A program made the translations under genes and the position numbers. From contig NZ_JAYJJW010000002.1 in the NCBI RefSeq assembly GCF_035481675.1, positions 124,001 to 188,000 of the forward strand: DNA of 64,000 nt, given 5' to 3'. This stretch comes from Alteriqipengyuania_B sp035481675 (GTDB lineage: Bacteria > Pseudomonadota > Alphaproteobacteria > Sphingomonadales > Sphingomonadaceae). The first letter of the stretch is position 1. Every line of letters starts with the position of its first letter. The notes beneath the pieces were generated by a model. That model worked only from the letters and a program-made list of their open reading frames with translations, was not told where the DNA came from and did not search any database. Of this stretch, positions 18,969 through 34,682 are shown piece after piece.

Positions 18969-19511
18969 ATGAGATTTCGTTCCGCTATTTTTGCCCTTTT
19001 CGCCGGTCTCCTTACCTCCACTGCGCAGGCGCAAGAGGTCTATGGCGGCGTCTACGCTCACGAGGTCGAGACCCCTCTCACGTTTGCCGTCGAGGAAAGC
19101 GGCGTCGACCTCCAGTTCGGCTACCGCTTCGAACGCGAGGAGGCGCTGGATTTCATCGGTTCGCCGCAACCTTATCTGATTGCATCGCTCAACAGCGAAG
19201 GCGACACCAGCTTCGCCGGCGGCGGCCTCTCGTGGCAGGTGCCGCTCGGCCGCGCGGCCTATGTCCGGCCCGGACTGGGACTGGTGGTGCACGATGGCCC
19301 GTCGCTGCGCGTCAGCGAGGTCACCGGCAAGCGCACCGATCTCGGCAGCCGGGTGCTGTTCGAGCCGGAAATCGCCATCGGCGCCCGCCTGTCCGACCGG
19401 CTGTCGCTGGAGGCAAGCTGGGTCCACATCAGCCACGCGCGCCTGTTCAACGCCCAGCAGAACCCAGGCATCGACATGATGGGCCTGCGGCTGAGCTACG
19501 CCGTCCGCTGA
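18969..19511 (+). CDS. PagL-like lipid A 3-O-deacylase / acyloxyacyl hydrolase family, outer membrane
   Basis: A 180-residue protein with a signal peptide ending STAQAQEV and alternating hydrophobic strands of a small outer-membrane barrel. The C-terminal part matches the PagL family: SRVLFEPEIAIGARLSD, LEASWVHISHARLF with the H-x-S pair expected for catalysis, and NPGIDMMGLRL. The third catalytic residue, Glu in known PagL, is probably replaced by the Asp of NPGID, so activity on lipid A is not assured. It would trim acyl chains of lipopolysaccharide. It is divergent from the MATE gene and followed 63 bp later by a CPA2 antiporter. Confidence 0.82.
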   Translation: MRFRSAIFALFAGLLTSTAQAQEVYGGVYAHEVETPLTFAVEESGVDLQFGYRFEREEALDFIGSPQPYLIASLNSEGDTSFAGGGLSWQVPLGRAAYVRPGLGLVVHDGPSLRVSEVTGKRTDLGSRVLFEPEIAIGARLSDRLSLEASWVHISHARLFNAQQNPGIDMMGLRLSYAVR

Positions 19512-19574
19512 CGGCGGCCTTGGCGCGGCCGCTGCCAGCGCCTACCTTGCGGGCAATCCGGGGGAGGCCAACCG

Positions 19575-21326
19575 ATGCACGGCGGCGAACATTCGATATT
19601 ACTCGCAGTCCTGACGCTGCTCGGCTTCGGCCTCGTCTTCGTGCTGATCTTTCGCAAGCTGGGGCTGGGCGCGACGCTCGGCTACCTCGTGGCCGGCGCG
19701 GTCGTCGGGCCGCAGGTGCTGAACCTTGCCGGCAATGCCGAGGTCACGCTGACGTTTGCCGAGATCGGCATCATCCTGCTCCTCTTCATCGTCGGGCTGG
19801 AGCTCAACCCGGCGCGGCTGTGGCGCATGCGCAAGGCGATCTTCGGCGTCGGGCTGGCGCAGGTCGCGCTGTGCGGCGTCGCGCTGACCGGGCTGATCCT
19901 GCTGGTGACGGGCTATCCTTGGACCGCCGCGCTCGCGCTCGGCCTGCCGCTCGCCCTGTCCTCCACCGCGCAGGTGCTGCCGATGCTGCAATCGGGCGGC
20001 CGCCTCAACACGCCCTTGGGCGAGCGCGCCTTTTCGATCCTGCTGTTCCAGGATCTGTCGATCATCGCGCTGATCACGATCATCGCCGCGCTCAGCGTGG
20101 CGCCGGGCGCTGAGGAAGGCCTGCCCGGCTGGCAGCTTGCCCTGATGAGCATTGCCGCCACCATCGGCCTGGTGCTCGCCGGGCGCTTCCTGCTGCGCCC
20201 GCTGTTCGCGCTGATCGGCCGACTGGGCGAACGCGAGATGTTCATCGTCGCCGGGCTGACGGTGGTGATCGGCGCCGCCGCGCTGATGGAAGCGCTGGGC
20301 CTGTCGGCCGCGCTCGGGGCTTTCATCGCCGGGGTGATGTTGTCCGACACGCCTTACCGGCACGAGCTGGAAGCCGATATCGAGCCGTTCCGCTCGATCC
20401 TGCTCGGCCTGTTCTTCCTGTCGGTCGGCATGATGCTGGACCTGGGCGCGATTGCCGAGAACCCCGGCTTTGTGGTCGGCATGGCGCTGGCGCTGATAGC
20501 GGTGAAGGCGGCAATCATCTTCGGCCTCGGCAAGCTGCTCGGCATGGACTGGCGCGGAGCCCTGGCGCTCGGCCTACTGCTGAGCCAGGGCGGCGAATTC
20601 GGCTTCGTCATGTTCACCCAGGCTCAGGCCGGGGGGCTGATCGATGCGGAGATCGCCAGCCTGTTCGGCGCGATCGTCACGCTGTCGATGGCGACCACGC
20701 CGTTCCTGATGATGCTGAACGACCGCATCCGCAAGCCGGGCGAGGAGCGGGAACGCGATGCGCCGGACGGCGGCGGCGCCCATGCGCTGGTCATCGGCTT
20801 CGGCCGCTTCGGCCAGACGGTGGCACAGATGCTGGTGACCGCGGAGGTGCCGGTCACGCTGATCGACCGCAAGGTGGACCAGATCGACGTCGCCGGCGAA
20901 TTCGGCGCAAAAGTGTGGTTCGGCGACGGGACGCGGATCGACCTGCTGCGGCAGGCCGGGGCCGACGAGGCGAAGCTGCTGGTCTTCTGCATCGACGGGG
21001 ACCAGGTGACGCCCGAACTCGTCGCCGCGGTGAAGGACGCCTTCCCGCAGGCCGCGATCATGGTGCGCGCCTTCGACCGCCGCACGCTGATGACGCTGGC
21101 CGGGTCGGAAGTCGACCACGTCCAGCGCGAGGTGCTGGAATCCGCCATCCGAATGGGCCGCAAGGCTCTCGGCCGGATGGGTTTGAAGAGCGCCGATATC
21201 GACGACACCGAGGCCGCCTTCCGCCACCGCGACTGCGACCGGCTGGAACGCCAGATCGACGCGGACGACATCATGGCCGGCCGGGACGAATTCTACGCCG
21301 ACCAGATGGGCCCTGCCACGAACTAG
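19575..21326 (+). CDS. CPA2-family cation:proton antiporter (KefB/C-like)
   Basis: A 583-residue inner-membrane protein. About 12 hydrophobic helices (residues 1-385) include LGYLVAGAVVGP, the conserved FIVGLELNP, and LFQDLSIIAL. After a short basic linker, residues about 405-525 form a TrkA_N/RCK nucleotide-binding domain with the Rossmann motif VIGFGRFGQ and an acidic partner strand. This is the architecture of K+ efflux antiporters such as KefB/KefC and YbaL. Whether glutathione adducts gate it cannot be read from sequence. GGGGGAGG precedes the ATG. Confidence 0.93.
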   Translation: MHGGEHSILLAVLTLLGFGLVFVLIFRKLGLGATLGYLVAGAVVGPQVLNLAGNAEVTLTFAEIGIILLLFIVGLELNPARLWRMRKAIFGVGLAQVALCGVALTGLILLVTGYPWTAALALGLPLALSSTAQVLPMLQSGGRLNTPLGERAFSILLFQDLSIIALITIIAALSVAPGAEEGLPGWQLALMSIAATIGLVLAGRFLLRPLFALIGRLGEREMFIVAGLTVVIGAAALMEALGLSAALGAFIAGVMLSDTPYRHELEADIEPFRSILLGLFFLSVGMMLDLGAIAENPGFVVGMALALIAVKAAIIFGLGKLLGMDWRGALALGLLLSQGGEFGFVMFTQAQAGGLIDAEIASLFGAIVTLSMATTPFLMMLNDRIRKPGEERERDAPDGGGAHALVIGFGRFGQTVAQMLVTAEVPVTLIDRKVDQIDVAGEFGAKVWFGDGTRIDLLRQAGADEAKLLVFCIDGDQVTPELVAAVKDAFPQAAIMVRAFDRRTLMTLAGSEVDHVQREVLESAIRMGRKALGRMGLKSADIDDTEAAFRHRDCDRLERQIDADDIMAGRDEFYADQMGPATN

Positions 21327-21367
21327 GTGCGTGGGGGGGCGGCGCTCCGGCCCCTAGAACCCCCTCC

Positions 21368-21392
21368 GCTCAGCCTGAGCTTGTCGAAGGCC
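21368..21392 (+). repeat. 25-bp dispersed repeat, left copy
   Basis: GCTCAGCCTGAGCTTGTCGA plus AGGCC. The core GCTCAGCCTGAGC is itself a perfect interrupted palindrome. It matches the reverse complement of the copy at 21721-21745 at 24 of 25 positions. Such CTTCGACAGGCTCAGGCTGA-type sequences are common intergenic repeats in sphingomonads and other GC-rich bacteria. Confidence 0.8.
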
Positions 21393-21416
21393 ACACGCCG
21401 AAGCTAGCCACCTGCC

Positions 21417-21704
21417 ATGGACTTCTACACCTACCTGCTCCGCTGCAACGACGGGAGCTACTATGCCGGCCACACCGACGACCTCGAAAACCGGATTGCA
21501 CAGCATCGGACCGGTGCGCTCGGTGGCTACACGGCAAAGCGGTTGCCGGTCACACTCGTATGGTCAGACAGGTTTCCCACGCGGGACGAGGCATTTGCAG
21601 CCGAGCGGCAGATCAAGGGCTGGAGCAGGGCAAAGAAGGAAGCCCTGATAGCCGGAGACTGGAGCCGGATTTCGGCTCTTGCCCGAAACCGGCAGGGCGA
21701 CTGA
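21417..21704 (+). CDS. GIY-YIG superfamily endonuclease-domain protein
   Basis: A 95-residue single-domain GIY-YIG protein. The first strand is YTYLLRCNDGSYYAGHTDDL (the GIY and YIG positions), followed by LENRIAQH with the catalytic-type Arg, TAKRLPVTLVW, and an Ala/Glu helix DEAFAAERQIKGWSRAKKEAL typical of the YhbQ-like branch. These small proteins have nuclease folds; their physiological target is mostly unknown. It sits between two inverted copies of a 25-bp repeat (21368-21392 and 21721-21745). Confidence 0.92.
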   Translation: MDFYTYLLRCNDGSYYAGHTDDLENRIAQHRTGALGGYTAKRLPVTLVWSDRFPTRDEAFAAERQIKGWSRAKKEALIAGDWSRISALARNRQGD

Positions 21705-21720
21705 TGCGAAGTCGGGGCAT

Positions 21721-21745
21721 GGCCTTCGACAGGCTCAGGCTGAGC
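21721..21745 (-). repeat. 25-bp dispersed repeat, right copy (inverted)
   Basis: GGCCTTCGACAGGCTCAGGC plus TGAGC, the inverted counterpart of 21368-21392 with one mismatch. The two copies enclose the GIY-YIG gene. No transposase, terminal target duplication or integrase is visible. Confidence 0.8.
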
Positions 21746-21833
21746 GGGGTTTGTTTCCCGGGGCTGTCGGGGAAATGTTCGTCAATTCTGGAGTCGGGGC
21801 GGGGATCTGCGGTCTAGTCCCCTCAGCGATTAC

Positions 21834-22157
21834 CTAGTTCGCCAGAGCTAGGTCTCCAGCGCGAATGAGCGTTTCTCCGTTATGCACTGCGAAAAACCCT
21901 GCGATGGTGAACGAAACGATCACCAGCGACGTAAGCCTATCCCACCAAATGCTCTCCGAACGTGTGACCCATTCCGCTCTGGAACGCCGAAACACCCCCA
22001 CGACGACGATCATCAGCACCCAATTGCTTACGATAAATGGATAAAGCGGCACCTGCGGATTGATGAGCGGGGTTAGTGCCAAGCTCGCGGATGCTGTCAA
22101 GCACAGACAAACAGCGATAGTGAAGTTCCGAAAAGTGACAAATCGACTCAAGTTCAT
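21834..22157 (-). CDS. Small membrane protein, unknown function
   Basis: A 107-residue protein with three hydrophobic segments: FTIAVCLCLTASASLALTPL, FIVSNWVLMIVVVGVF and LVIVSFTIAGFFAVHN, linked by a polar loop RRSRAEWVTRSESIWWDRL. GGGAGCG precedes the ATG. Base composition looks more AT-rich than the neighbours, which could mean recent acquisition. I do not recognise a family. It lies downstream of rplL's terminator on the same strand, so it probably has its own promoter. Confidence 0.7.
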   Translation of the reverse strand: MNLSRFVTFRNFTIAVCLCLTASASLALTPLINPQVPLYPFIVSNWVLMIVVVGVFRRSRAEWVTRSESIWWDRLTSLVIVSFTIAGFFAVHNGETLIRAGDLALAN

Positions 22158-22233
22158 CGCTCCCGGTGTTTTCTAAGGACAGTTGCGAGGATTTTGTTTG
22201 CGACAGGGTGCATAAGCCCTTTGCCCAACATGC

Positions 22234-22265
22234 AAAAGGGGCGGCGCCTTGCGGCACCGCCCCTT
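22234..22265 (-). terminator. Rho-independent terminator of rplJ-rplL
   Basis: On the minus strand AAGGGGCGGTGCC pairs with GGCGCCGCCCCTT around a GCAA tetraloop, followed by TTTT. It begins about 36 bases beyond the rplL stop. Confidence 0.92.
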
Positions 22266-22300
22266 CGCATATCTCGAAACGAGATCGGTAAGCGAAAGGC

Positions 22301-22678
22301 TTACTTCAGTTCGACGGTACCGCCGGCTGCTTCGATCTTGCCCTTGATTTCTTCGGCTTCCGCCTTGTTCACGCCTTCCTTGAGCGGCTTCGGCGCGCCT
22401 TCGACGAGGCCCTTGGCTTCGGTAAGGCCCAGGCCGGTGATGGCGCGGACTTCCTTGATCACCTGAATCTTCTTGCCACCGTCGCCGGTGAGAATGACGT
22501 CGAATTCGTCCTTCTCTTCGGCGGGTGCAGCGGCTTCGCCGCCACCGGCGGGGCCAGCGACTGCCACGGCTGCAGCGGCGCTCACGCCCCACTCTTCTTC
22601 CAGCGCGGTTGCCAGTTCGGCAGCCTCGAGGACGGTCAGCTTCGAAAGTTCTTCAACGAGCTTGGCGATATCGGCCAT
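22301..22678 (-). CDS. rplL: 50S ribosomal protein L7/L12
   Basis: A 125-residue L7/L12 with the N-terminal dimerisation helix MADIAKLVEELSKLTVLEAAEL, an Ala/Gly-rich hinge (AVAGPAGGGEAAAPAEE) and the C-terminal factor-binding domain (KIQVIKEVRAITGLGLTEAK). It forms the ribosomal stalk that recruits translation GTPases. It follows rplJ by 78 bp. Unlike in most bacteria, rpoB does not follow; rpoBC lie 2.7 kb away on the opposite strand. Confidence 0.99.
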   Translation of the reverse strand: MADIAKLVEELSKLTVLEAAELATALEEEWGVSAAAAVAVAGPAGGGEAAAPAEEKDEFDVILTGDGGKKIQVIKEVRAITGLGLTEAKGLVEGAPKPLKEGVNKAEAEEIKGKIEAAGGTVELK

Positions 22679-22756
22679 AATATTTCACTCCAGTTCTGTC
22701 GGGCGCGGTCGCCTTGCGATCCGGCCCCATGAGATGTTTCGTATTGGAAAAACCGC

Positions 22757-23272
22757 TTACGCAGCGTCCTTGGCGGCATATGCGCCGAAGACACGTGCGA
22801 GCTTGCCTGCGGGTGCGTTGACGACCTGGGCAATCTTCGTTGCCGGGGCGTTGACGAGGCCCACCAGCTTGCCGCGCAGCTCGTCGAGGCTCGGCATCGA
22901 GGCGAGTGCCTTGATCCCTGCTTCGTCGAGCATCTGTCCGCCCATCGAACCGCCGAGAATTTCCAGCTTGTCGTTCGACTTGGCAAAGTCCACCGCAGCC
23001 TTTGCGGCAGCGACCGGATCGGCGGAATAGCCGAGGGCGGTCGGGCCGCTCAGAAGGTCTTCGAGACCTTCGTACTGCGTGTCCTTCAGGGCGAGCGTAG
23101 CAAGGCGGTTCTTCGCAACCTTGTAGGACGCACCGGCTTCACGCATCTTCGTGCGCAGTTCGGTGGACTGGGCCACCGTCAGGCCGAGATTGCGGGTCAC
23201 AACGACCACGCCGCTCTCGTTGAAGATTTCGTTGAGCTGGGCGACCGCTTCGGTTTTCTGCGAACGATCCAT
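22757..23272 (-). CDS. rplJ: 50S ribosomal protein L10
   Basis: A 171-residue L10 starting MDRSQKTEAVAQLNEIF with the RNA-binding VAKNRLATLAL segment and C-terminal region that carries L7/L12 dimers. It anchors the stalk to 23S rRNA and, in many bacteria, represses its own mRNA. AGAAGGAGT precedes the ATG. The 5' region contains a candidate L10 leader structure. Confidence 0.99.
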   Translation of the reverse strand: MDRSQKTEAVAQLNEIFNESGVVVVTRNLGLTVAQSTELRTKMREAGASYKVAKNRLATLALKDTQYEGLEDLLSGPTALGYSADPVAAAKAAVDFAKSNDKLEILGGSMGGQMLDEAGIKALASMPSLDELRGKLVGLVNAPATKIAQVVNAPAGKLARVFGAYAAKDAA

Positions 23273-23424
23273 GCCATACTCCTTCTAAATGATCGCACCC
23301 GGATGGCTCCGCATGCGACCGGCTCAAGTTGCCACGCGGCTGGTGCCGCGCGGACGAGTCCGTTTATCGAAGGGAAGGAGGGGCGCCTTCGCGCCCGGTG
23401 CGGCAAGGTGTGGCCTGCCGCGCA

Positions 23425-23500
23425 AATCTCGTTTCCCATCTCGGTCGGAAATTAAGAGGAAGGCTTGCGCCCCGCCTCACCGACTGTCTCGGACGGATGA
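23425..23500 (-). promoter_or_regulatory. Candidate ribosomal protein L10 leader
   Basis: The 323-bp gap between rplJ and the lipoprotein at 23596 holds a terminator at its far side and this conserved-looking segment. On the minus strand GAGACAGTCGGTGAGG is followed about 25 bases later by CCGACCGAGATGGG, so GTCGG/CCGAC can pair below an internal loop with AGA elements, resembling the kink-turn L10 leader used for autoregulation. This is by eye; a covariance-model search would decide. Confidence 0.45.
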
Positions 23501-23510
23501 CCTGCGAACC

Positions 23511-23544
23511 AAAAGAGGCCCACCGGTCTGCGGCGGGCCTCTAA
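23511..23544 (-). terminator. Rho-independent terminator downstream of small lipoprotein
   Basis: On the minus strand AGAGGCCCGCC / GGTGGGCCTCT forms an 11-bp stem (one G-T pair) around a 6-7 base loop, followed by TTTT. It separates the 23596 gene cluster from rplJ-rplL. Confidence 0.85.
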
Positions 23545-23595
23545 GGATTTGCGCCTGCGAGTCAAGCGACTTCGGCGCGGCATAGGGACGGGGCG

Positions 23596-23883
23596 TTACA
23601 TGCCGTCGGCCGTGTCTTCCAGCGTGTCGGCGGCCTGTTCCATGTTGTCGGCCCGCTCTTCCATTTCGGCGGCGCCGACGCTGTCGCCTTCGGCTTCCGC
23701 GACGTCCGCCTTCTGTTCGGCAAGGTCGGCCTGCGCTTCGGCGACACCGGCCTGCGCATCCATGACCTCGGCTTCTGCTTCCATCACGTCGTCACGCTCT
23801 TCGGCCACTTCCTCTGCCGGACCGTCGCAAGCGGCAACGGTGAACAGGGCGGGCAGGGCGACGGCGGCGATAAGCTTCTTCAT
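23596..23883 (-). CDS. Small coiled-coil lipoprotein, function unknown
   Basis: A 95-residue protein: leader MKKLIAAVALPALFTVAAC with a lipobox (VAAC), then a highly charged helix rich in Ala, Glu and Asp with heptad-like runs (EVAEERDDVMEAEAEVMDAQ and so on), which suggests a coiled coil. GAGGGGA precedes the ATG; the frame is open upstream but only this start gives a signal peptide. It resembles the lipoprotein at 4205 in layout, though the repeats differ. It follows the HTH gene by 65 bp and is closed by the terminator at 23511. Confidence 0.8.
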   Translation of the reverse strand: MKKLIAAVALPALFTVAACDGPAEEVAEERDDVMEAEAEVMDAQAGVAEAQADLAEQKADVAEAEGDSVGAAEMEERADNMEQAADTLEDTADGM

Positions 23884-23948
23884 GATATTCCCCTCTGTTG
23901 CGGCGACGTGGCGATCGTCGCCGTGTGGGACTGCAACCAGCGCCGGCG

Positions 23949-24176
23949 CTACCGGTTCCTGTATCCAAGCAGGTCGCCCGGCTGGCAATCGAGCTCGCGG
24001 CAAATCGCCTCCAGCGTGGAGAAGCGGATGGCCCTGGCCTTGCCGGTCTTCAGGATCGAGAGGTTGGCGAGGGTCAGGCCGACCCGGTCCGCCAGCTCGG
24101 TCAGCGTCATGCGGCGTTCGTGCAGCAGGTCGTCGAGCCTAACCACGATATTTGCTCCTTCATTGTCGGCTCCCAT
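23949..24176 (-). CDS. Small Cro/C1-type helix-turn-helix regulator (YozG-like)
   Basis: A 75-residue protein, nearly all one HTH domain: VRLDDLLHERRMTLTELADRVGLTLANLSILKTGKARAIRFSTL followed by EAICRELDCQPGDLLGY. This matches the compact regulators commonly encoded beside DUF2975 membrane proteins. Its start codon overlaps the DUF2975 stop (TGATG), so the two are translationally coupled. It is a good candidate to bind the CGATA-type repeats at 24974-25031 and control its own operon; that link is inference. Confidence 0.9.
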   Translation of the reverse strand: MGADNEGANIVVRLDDLLHERRMTLTELADRVGLTLANLSILKTGKARAIRFSTLEAICRELDCQPGDLLGYRNR

Positions 24177-24724
24177 CACACCGTTCCTTCCAGGTCTTCT
24201 CGCATCGCGGTACCGTGGCTGAATACGCGGGCGAGGATGAAGAGGACGATGACCGTCATCGCGCCAATGATGTCCTCTCGACCGAAGTCGACAAAAAGCC
24301 CCGGGCCTTCCCTGCCGGCCCAAAGGGAGCCGGAATGAACGCGCAGCCACGCGACTACCAGGGCCAGGACCTGTATGGCCAGCGCCAGCCAAGCCATCAT
24401 CCTAAGACGCTGTGCGTTTTCGGGCGTGAAGGGATCGCCCTCCCCAATGGTGCCGATCATCGCCCGAAGCTTGCCGAAGAACAGAAAACAGGCGGCAAGG
24501 AAGAGTGCTATCGCAAGCAGCAATGCCACGCCTGAAATGGGATACTGGACGAAGAGGGGGGCATTTGGGCCATCGAAGATGCCCGTGATGATGCCCTGGT
24601 TGATGAGAATGGCCAGCGGGATCAAGAGCAGGGCTAGTCCGCCTACCAGCGCGCTGGCGATCTGGAGAATGATTGCGAAAGCCTTGCCAAGGCCCAACAA
24701 CGGATCATTTGAAATATTTGGCAT
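24176..24724 (-). CDS. DUF2975 membrane protein
   Basis: A 182-residue protein with four hydrophobic segments (about residues 15-45, 60-85, 105-125 and 145-170). The conserved loop FGKLRAMIGTIGEGDPFTPENAQRLRMMAWLAL between the second and third helices identifies DUF2975. The start is the ATG of MPNISND; the open frame continues far upstream without conserved content. It is coupled to the HTH gene downstream and preceded 23 bp by a small membrane-protein gene. DUF2975/HTH pairs are widespread but their function is not defined. Confidence 0.88.
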   Translation of the reverse strand: MPNISNDPLLGLGKAFAIILQIASALVGGLALLLIPLAILINQGIITGIFDGPNAPLFVQYPISGVALLLAIALFLAACFLFFGKLRAMIGTIGEGDPFTPENAQRLRMMAWLALAIQVLALVVAWLRVHSGSLWAGREGPGLFVDFGREDIIGAMTVIVLFILARVFSHGTAMREDLEGTV

Positions 24725-24747
24725 ATGATTATCCCTTCTTCGCCGGG

Positions 24748-24948
24748 TCAGGCCGTGACGGGCCCTATCGCGAAGGCGCCGTAGAGGTCGTTGACGAGCG
24801 GAGCGGTCACGCCCGAAGCGACGAGCATGACCGTGGAGCCGGACATCCACGACGCTCCCGGGGGCATGGCGGCGTCTTTGCCGACCAGACCGATGGCAAG
24901 GCTCACAAATATGAATGCGACGGCGACTTGCTGTGCGAAGCGGGCCAT
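24748..24948 (-). CDS. Small membrane protein, first gene of DUF2975/HTH cassette
   Basis: A 66-residue protein with two hydrophobic segments, VAVAFIFVSLAIGLVG and STVMLVASGVTAPLVNDLYG. AAGGAGAT precedes the ATG at a good distance. It is the first gene after the CGATA-repeat promoter region and runs in the same direction as DUF2975 and the HTH gene. No family is recognised; coding status rests on the ribosome-binding site, hydrophobic pattern and operon position. Confidence 0.65.
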   Translation of the reverse strand: MARFAQQVAVAFIFVSLAIGLVGKDAAMPPGASWMSGSTVMLVASGVTAPLVNDLYGAFAIGPVTA

Positions 24949-24973
24949 TTATCGATCTCCTTGATGTTGATTG

Positions 24974-25031
24974 CCGATAAACGATATGCAGCCAAAAATT
25001 TATTGTCAACCGATAATATCGAAAAACGATA
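24974..25031 (-). promoter_or_regulatory. Promoter/operator with repeated CGATA boxes
   Basis: Five CGATA/TATCG units fall within 58 bp: CGATAAACGATA at 24975-24986, CGATA at 25011, and the perfect inverted repeat TATCG-AAAAA-CGATA at 25017-25031. Between them, on the minus strand, TTGACA and a weak -10 (TATCGT) are 17 bases apart, the second box lying inside the operator repeat. A regulator bound here would cover the promoter of the small membrane protein-DUF2975-HTH operon. The HTH product is the obvious candidate. Confidence 0.6.
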
Positions 25032-25087
25032 ATACGAGAAATGCGACTGCCCGCCTTCGCGCAGCCCTATCTGTCTTTACCCTCCGG

Positions 25088-25116
25088 TTGACGCTCCCCG
25101 CCCGGCCCCCTATATG
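25088..25116 (+). promoter_or_regulatory. Promoter of rpoB-rpoC
   Basis: TTGACG, exactly 17 bases, then TATATG, a near-consensus housekeeping promoter. It would start transcription about 235 bases before rpoB. Its presence fits an rpoBC unit that no longer follows rplJL. Confidence 0.75.
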
Positions 25117-25122
25117 CCGCCC

Positions 25123-25356
25123 TGACCGATCGCTTCGAGAACGGCACGCCCATGCGCGGGGGCGGGCAGAAGGATGGAAGCGACGGGCCATCCGTGAGAG
25201 CTGGAAAAGCGACTGTGGCTGCGGGCCCGCAAGGGGTTCGTGCGGGCTGCGGTCGCTGTTTGCGTCCGCTCTCAGGTGGCTCACCCCGCATGACCGAATC
25301 ACCCCGCCGGGCGTAGCGTTTGCGCGCGGCAGAGATACGCAAGGCGACTTATTTCT
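25123..25356 (+). other. Long rpoB 5' leader
   Basis: The stretch between the promoter and the rpoB ATG (gap 24949-25356 overall holds the CGATA region, the promoter and this leader). It contains a 6-bp hairpin (GCCCGC / GCGGGC, 25225-25247) but no recognised riboswitch and no convincing leader peptide. Confidence 0.4.
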
Positions 25357-29564
<4,208 letters not shown>

Positions 29565-29568
<4 letters not shown>

Positions 29569-29806
29569 TGGAAAAAATGACTTCTTACCTCAACGAGATC
29601 ATTGTCATGCCGAGGAGCCGACTGATCGCCATGCAAGGTAGCGGATTGGCTGCGGTCGGCGCGCTTTTGGTCGCAGGCCAACACGGCGATGTCATTACAG
29701 TCGCTGGATTCTTGGTATCGTTTATCGGCTTGGCCATGGCTGCCATCGGCGTGTCCATGGTTCCGAACCGCGCTGAAGATATGAATGCCCGGAAGGGAAC
29801 ACAGAA

Positions 29807-29810
<4 letters not shown>
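29565..29810 (+). CDS. Small two-helix membrane protein embedded between rpoB and rpoC
   Basis: An 81-residue frame whose ATG overlaps the rpoB stop (ATGA, 29565-29568) and whose TGA overlaps the rpoC start (ATGA, 29807-29810), so it fits exactly into the operon. Two hydrophobic stretches, LIAMQGSGLAAVGALLVAG and VITVAGFLVSFIGLAMAAIG, predict a hairpin of two transmembrane helices with a polar C-terminal tail (VPNRAEDMNARKGTQK). A second ATG at 29577 (MTSYLN) is an alternative. Base composition is visibly less GC-rich than rpoB and rpoC. I do not recognise a family, and a protein between these two genes is unusual. The end-to-end overlaps argue for real translation. Confidence 0.7.
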
Positions 29811-34165
<4,355 letters not shown>

Positions 34166-34200
34166 TCGCGCTTCGGATCGCTAGCCGACCGACCAACATA

Positions 34201-34236
34201 AAGCCCCGCCGGAGCGATCCTCCGGCGGGGCTTTTA
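34201..34236 (+). terminator. Rho-independent terminator of rpoBC
   Basis: A perfect 13-bp stem (AAGCCCCGCCGGA / TCCGGCGGGGCTT) with a 7-base loop and TTTT ends the operon 36 bases after the rpoC stop. Confidence 0.95.
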
Positions 34237-34277
34237 CGTTGGTTTCCGGCTGCGCGGGATGGGCGGCAGCCGGAAGC

Positions 34278-34682
34278 TCAGTTGGCGAGGAATACCCGCC
34301 GCTTGGCTTCGATCTTGACGCCCTTTTTCGTGTAGAATGCGAAATCCACATGGATCGATGCGGTGGCCTTGAGGTCCACGTATTTAATAGTGCCCGACGC
34401 GCCGTGGGTCGGCGTGAAGGTGGTGCCGCCGTCTGCGGAGAAATCCCGCGTAAGGGCAGCAGTATAGGCGCTCTTGATAGCGTTATCGGTCGGCGTGGGA
34501 TAGATCGATGCGGTACGCGCCGCCTCGTCCACGGCATGGTTCACCGCGTTCTTGGCGAACATGTAGTTGCCGATGCCAAACGTGCCCATGAAGAGTACCA
34601 TGATGATCGGCAGGGTCAGAGCGAATTCGACCAGCGGCGCGCCGGCCTCGTCCTCGCGGATGCGGTTGAAGAACCTGTCCAT
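34278..34682 (-). CDS. TadE-like pilus assembly protein
   Basis: A 134-residue protein with a single N-terminal transmembrane helix (GAPLVEFALTLPIIMVLFMGTFGIGNYMF) containing the prepilin-like Gly-x3-VEFAL context of TadE_like pseudopilins, and a periplasmic C-terminal domain. Such proteins are minor components of Flp/Tad pili. Its start overlaps the stop of the preceding TadE-like gene by one base (TGATG), making it the last of a three-gene operon. No tadA/tadB/cpaB is in this window. Confidence 0.85.
   Translation of the reverse strand: MDRFFNRIREDEAGAPLVEFALTLPIIMVLFMGTFGIGNYMFAKNAVNHAVDEAARTASIYPTPTDNAIKSAYTAALTRDFSADGGTTFTPTHGASGTIKYVDLKATASIHVDFAFYTKKGVKIEAKRRVFLAN

Noticed and set aside
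21368..21745. A transposon with terminal inverted repeats around the GIY-YIG gene
   Set aside because: No transposase, target-site duplication or repeat-end chemistry; the repeat type is known as a dispersed intergenic element, so mobility is not claimed.
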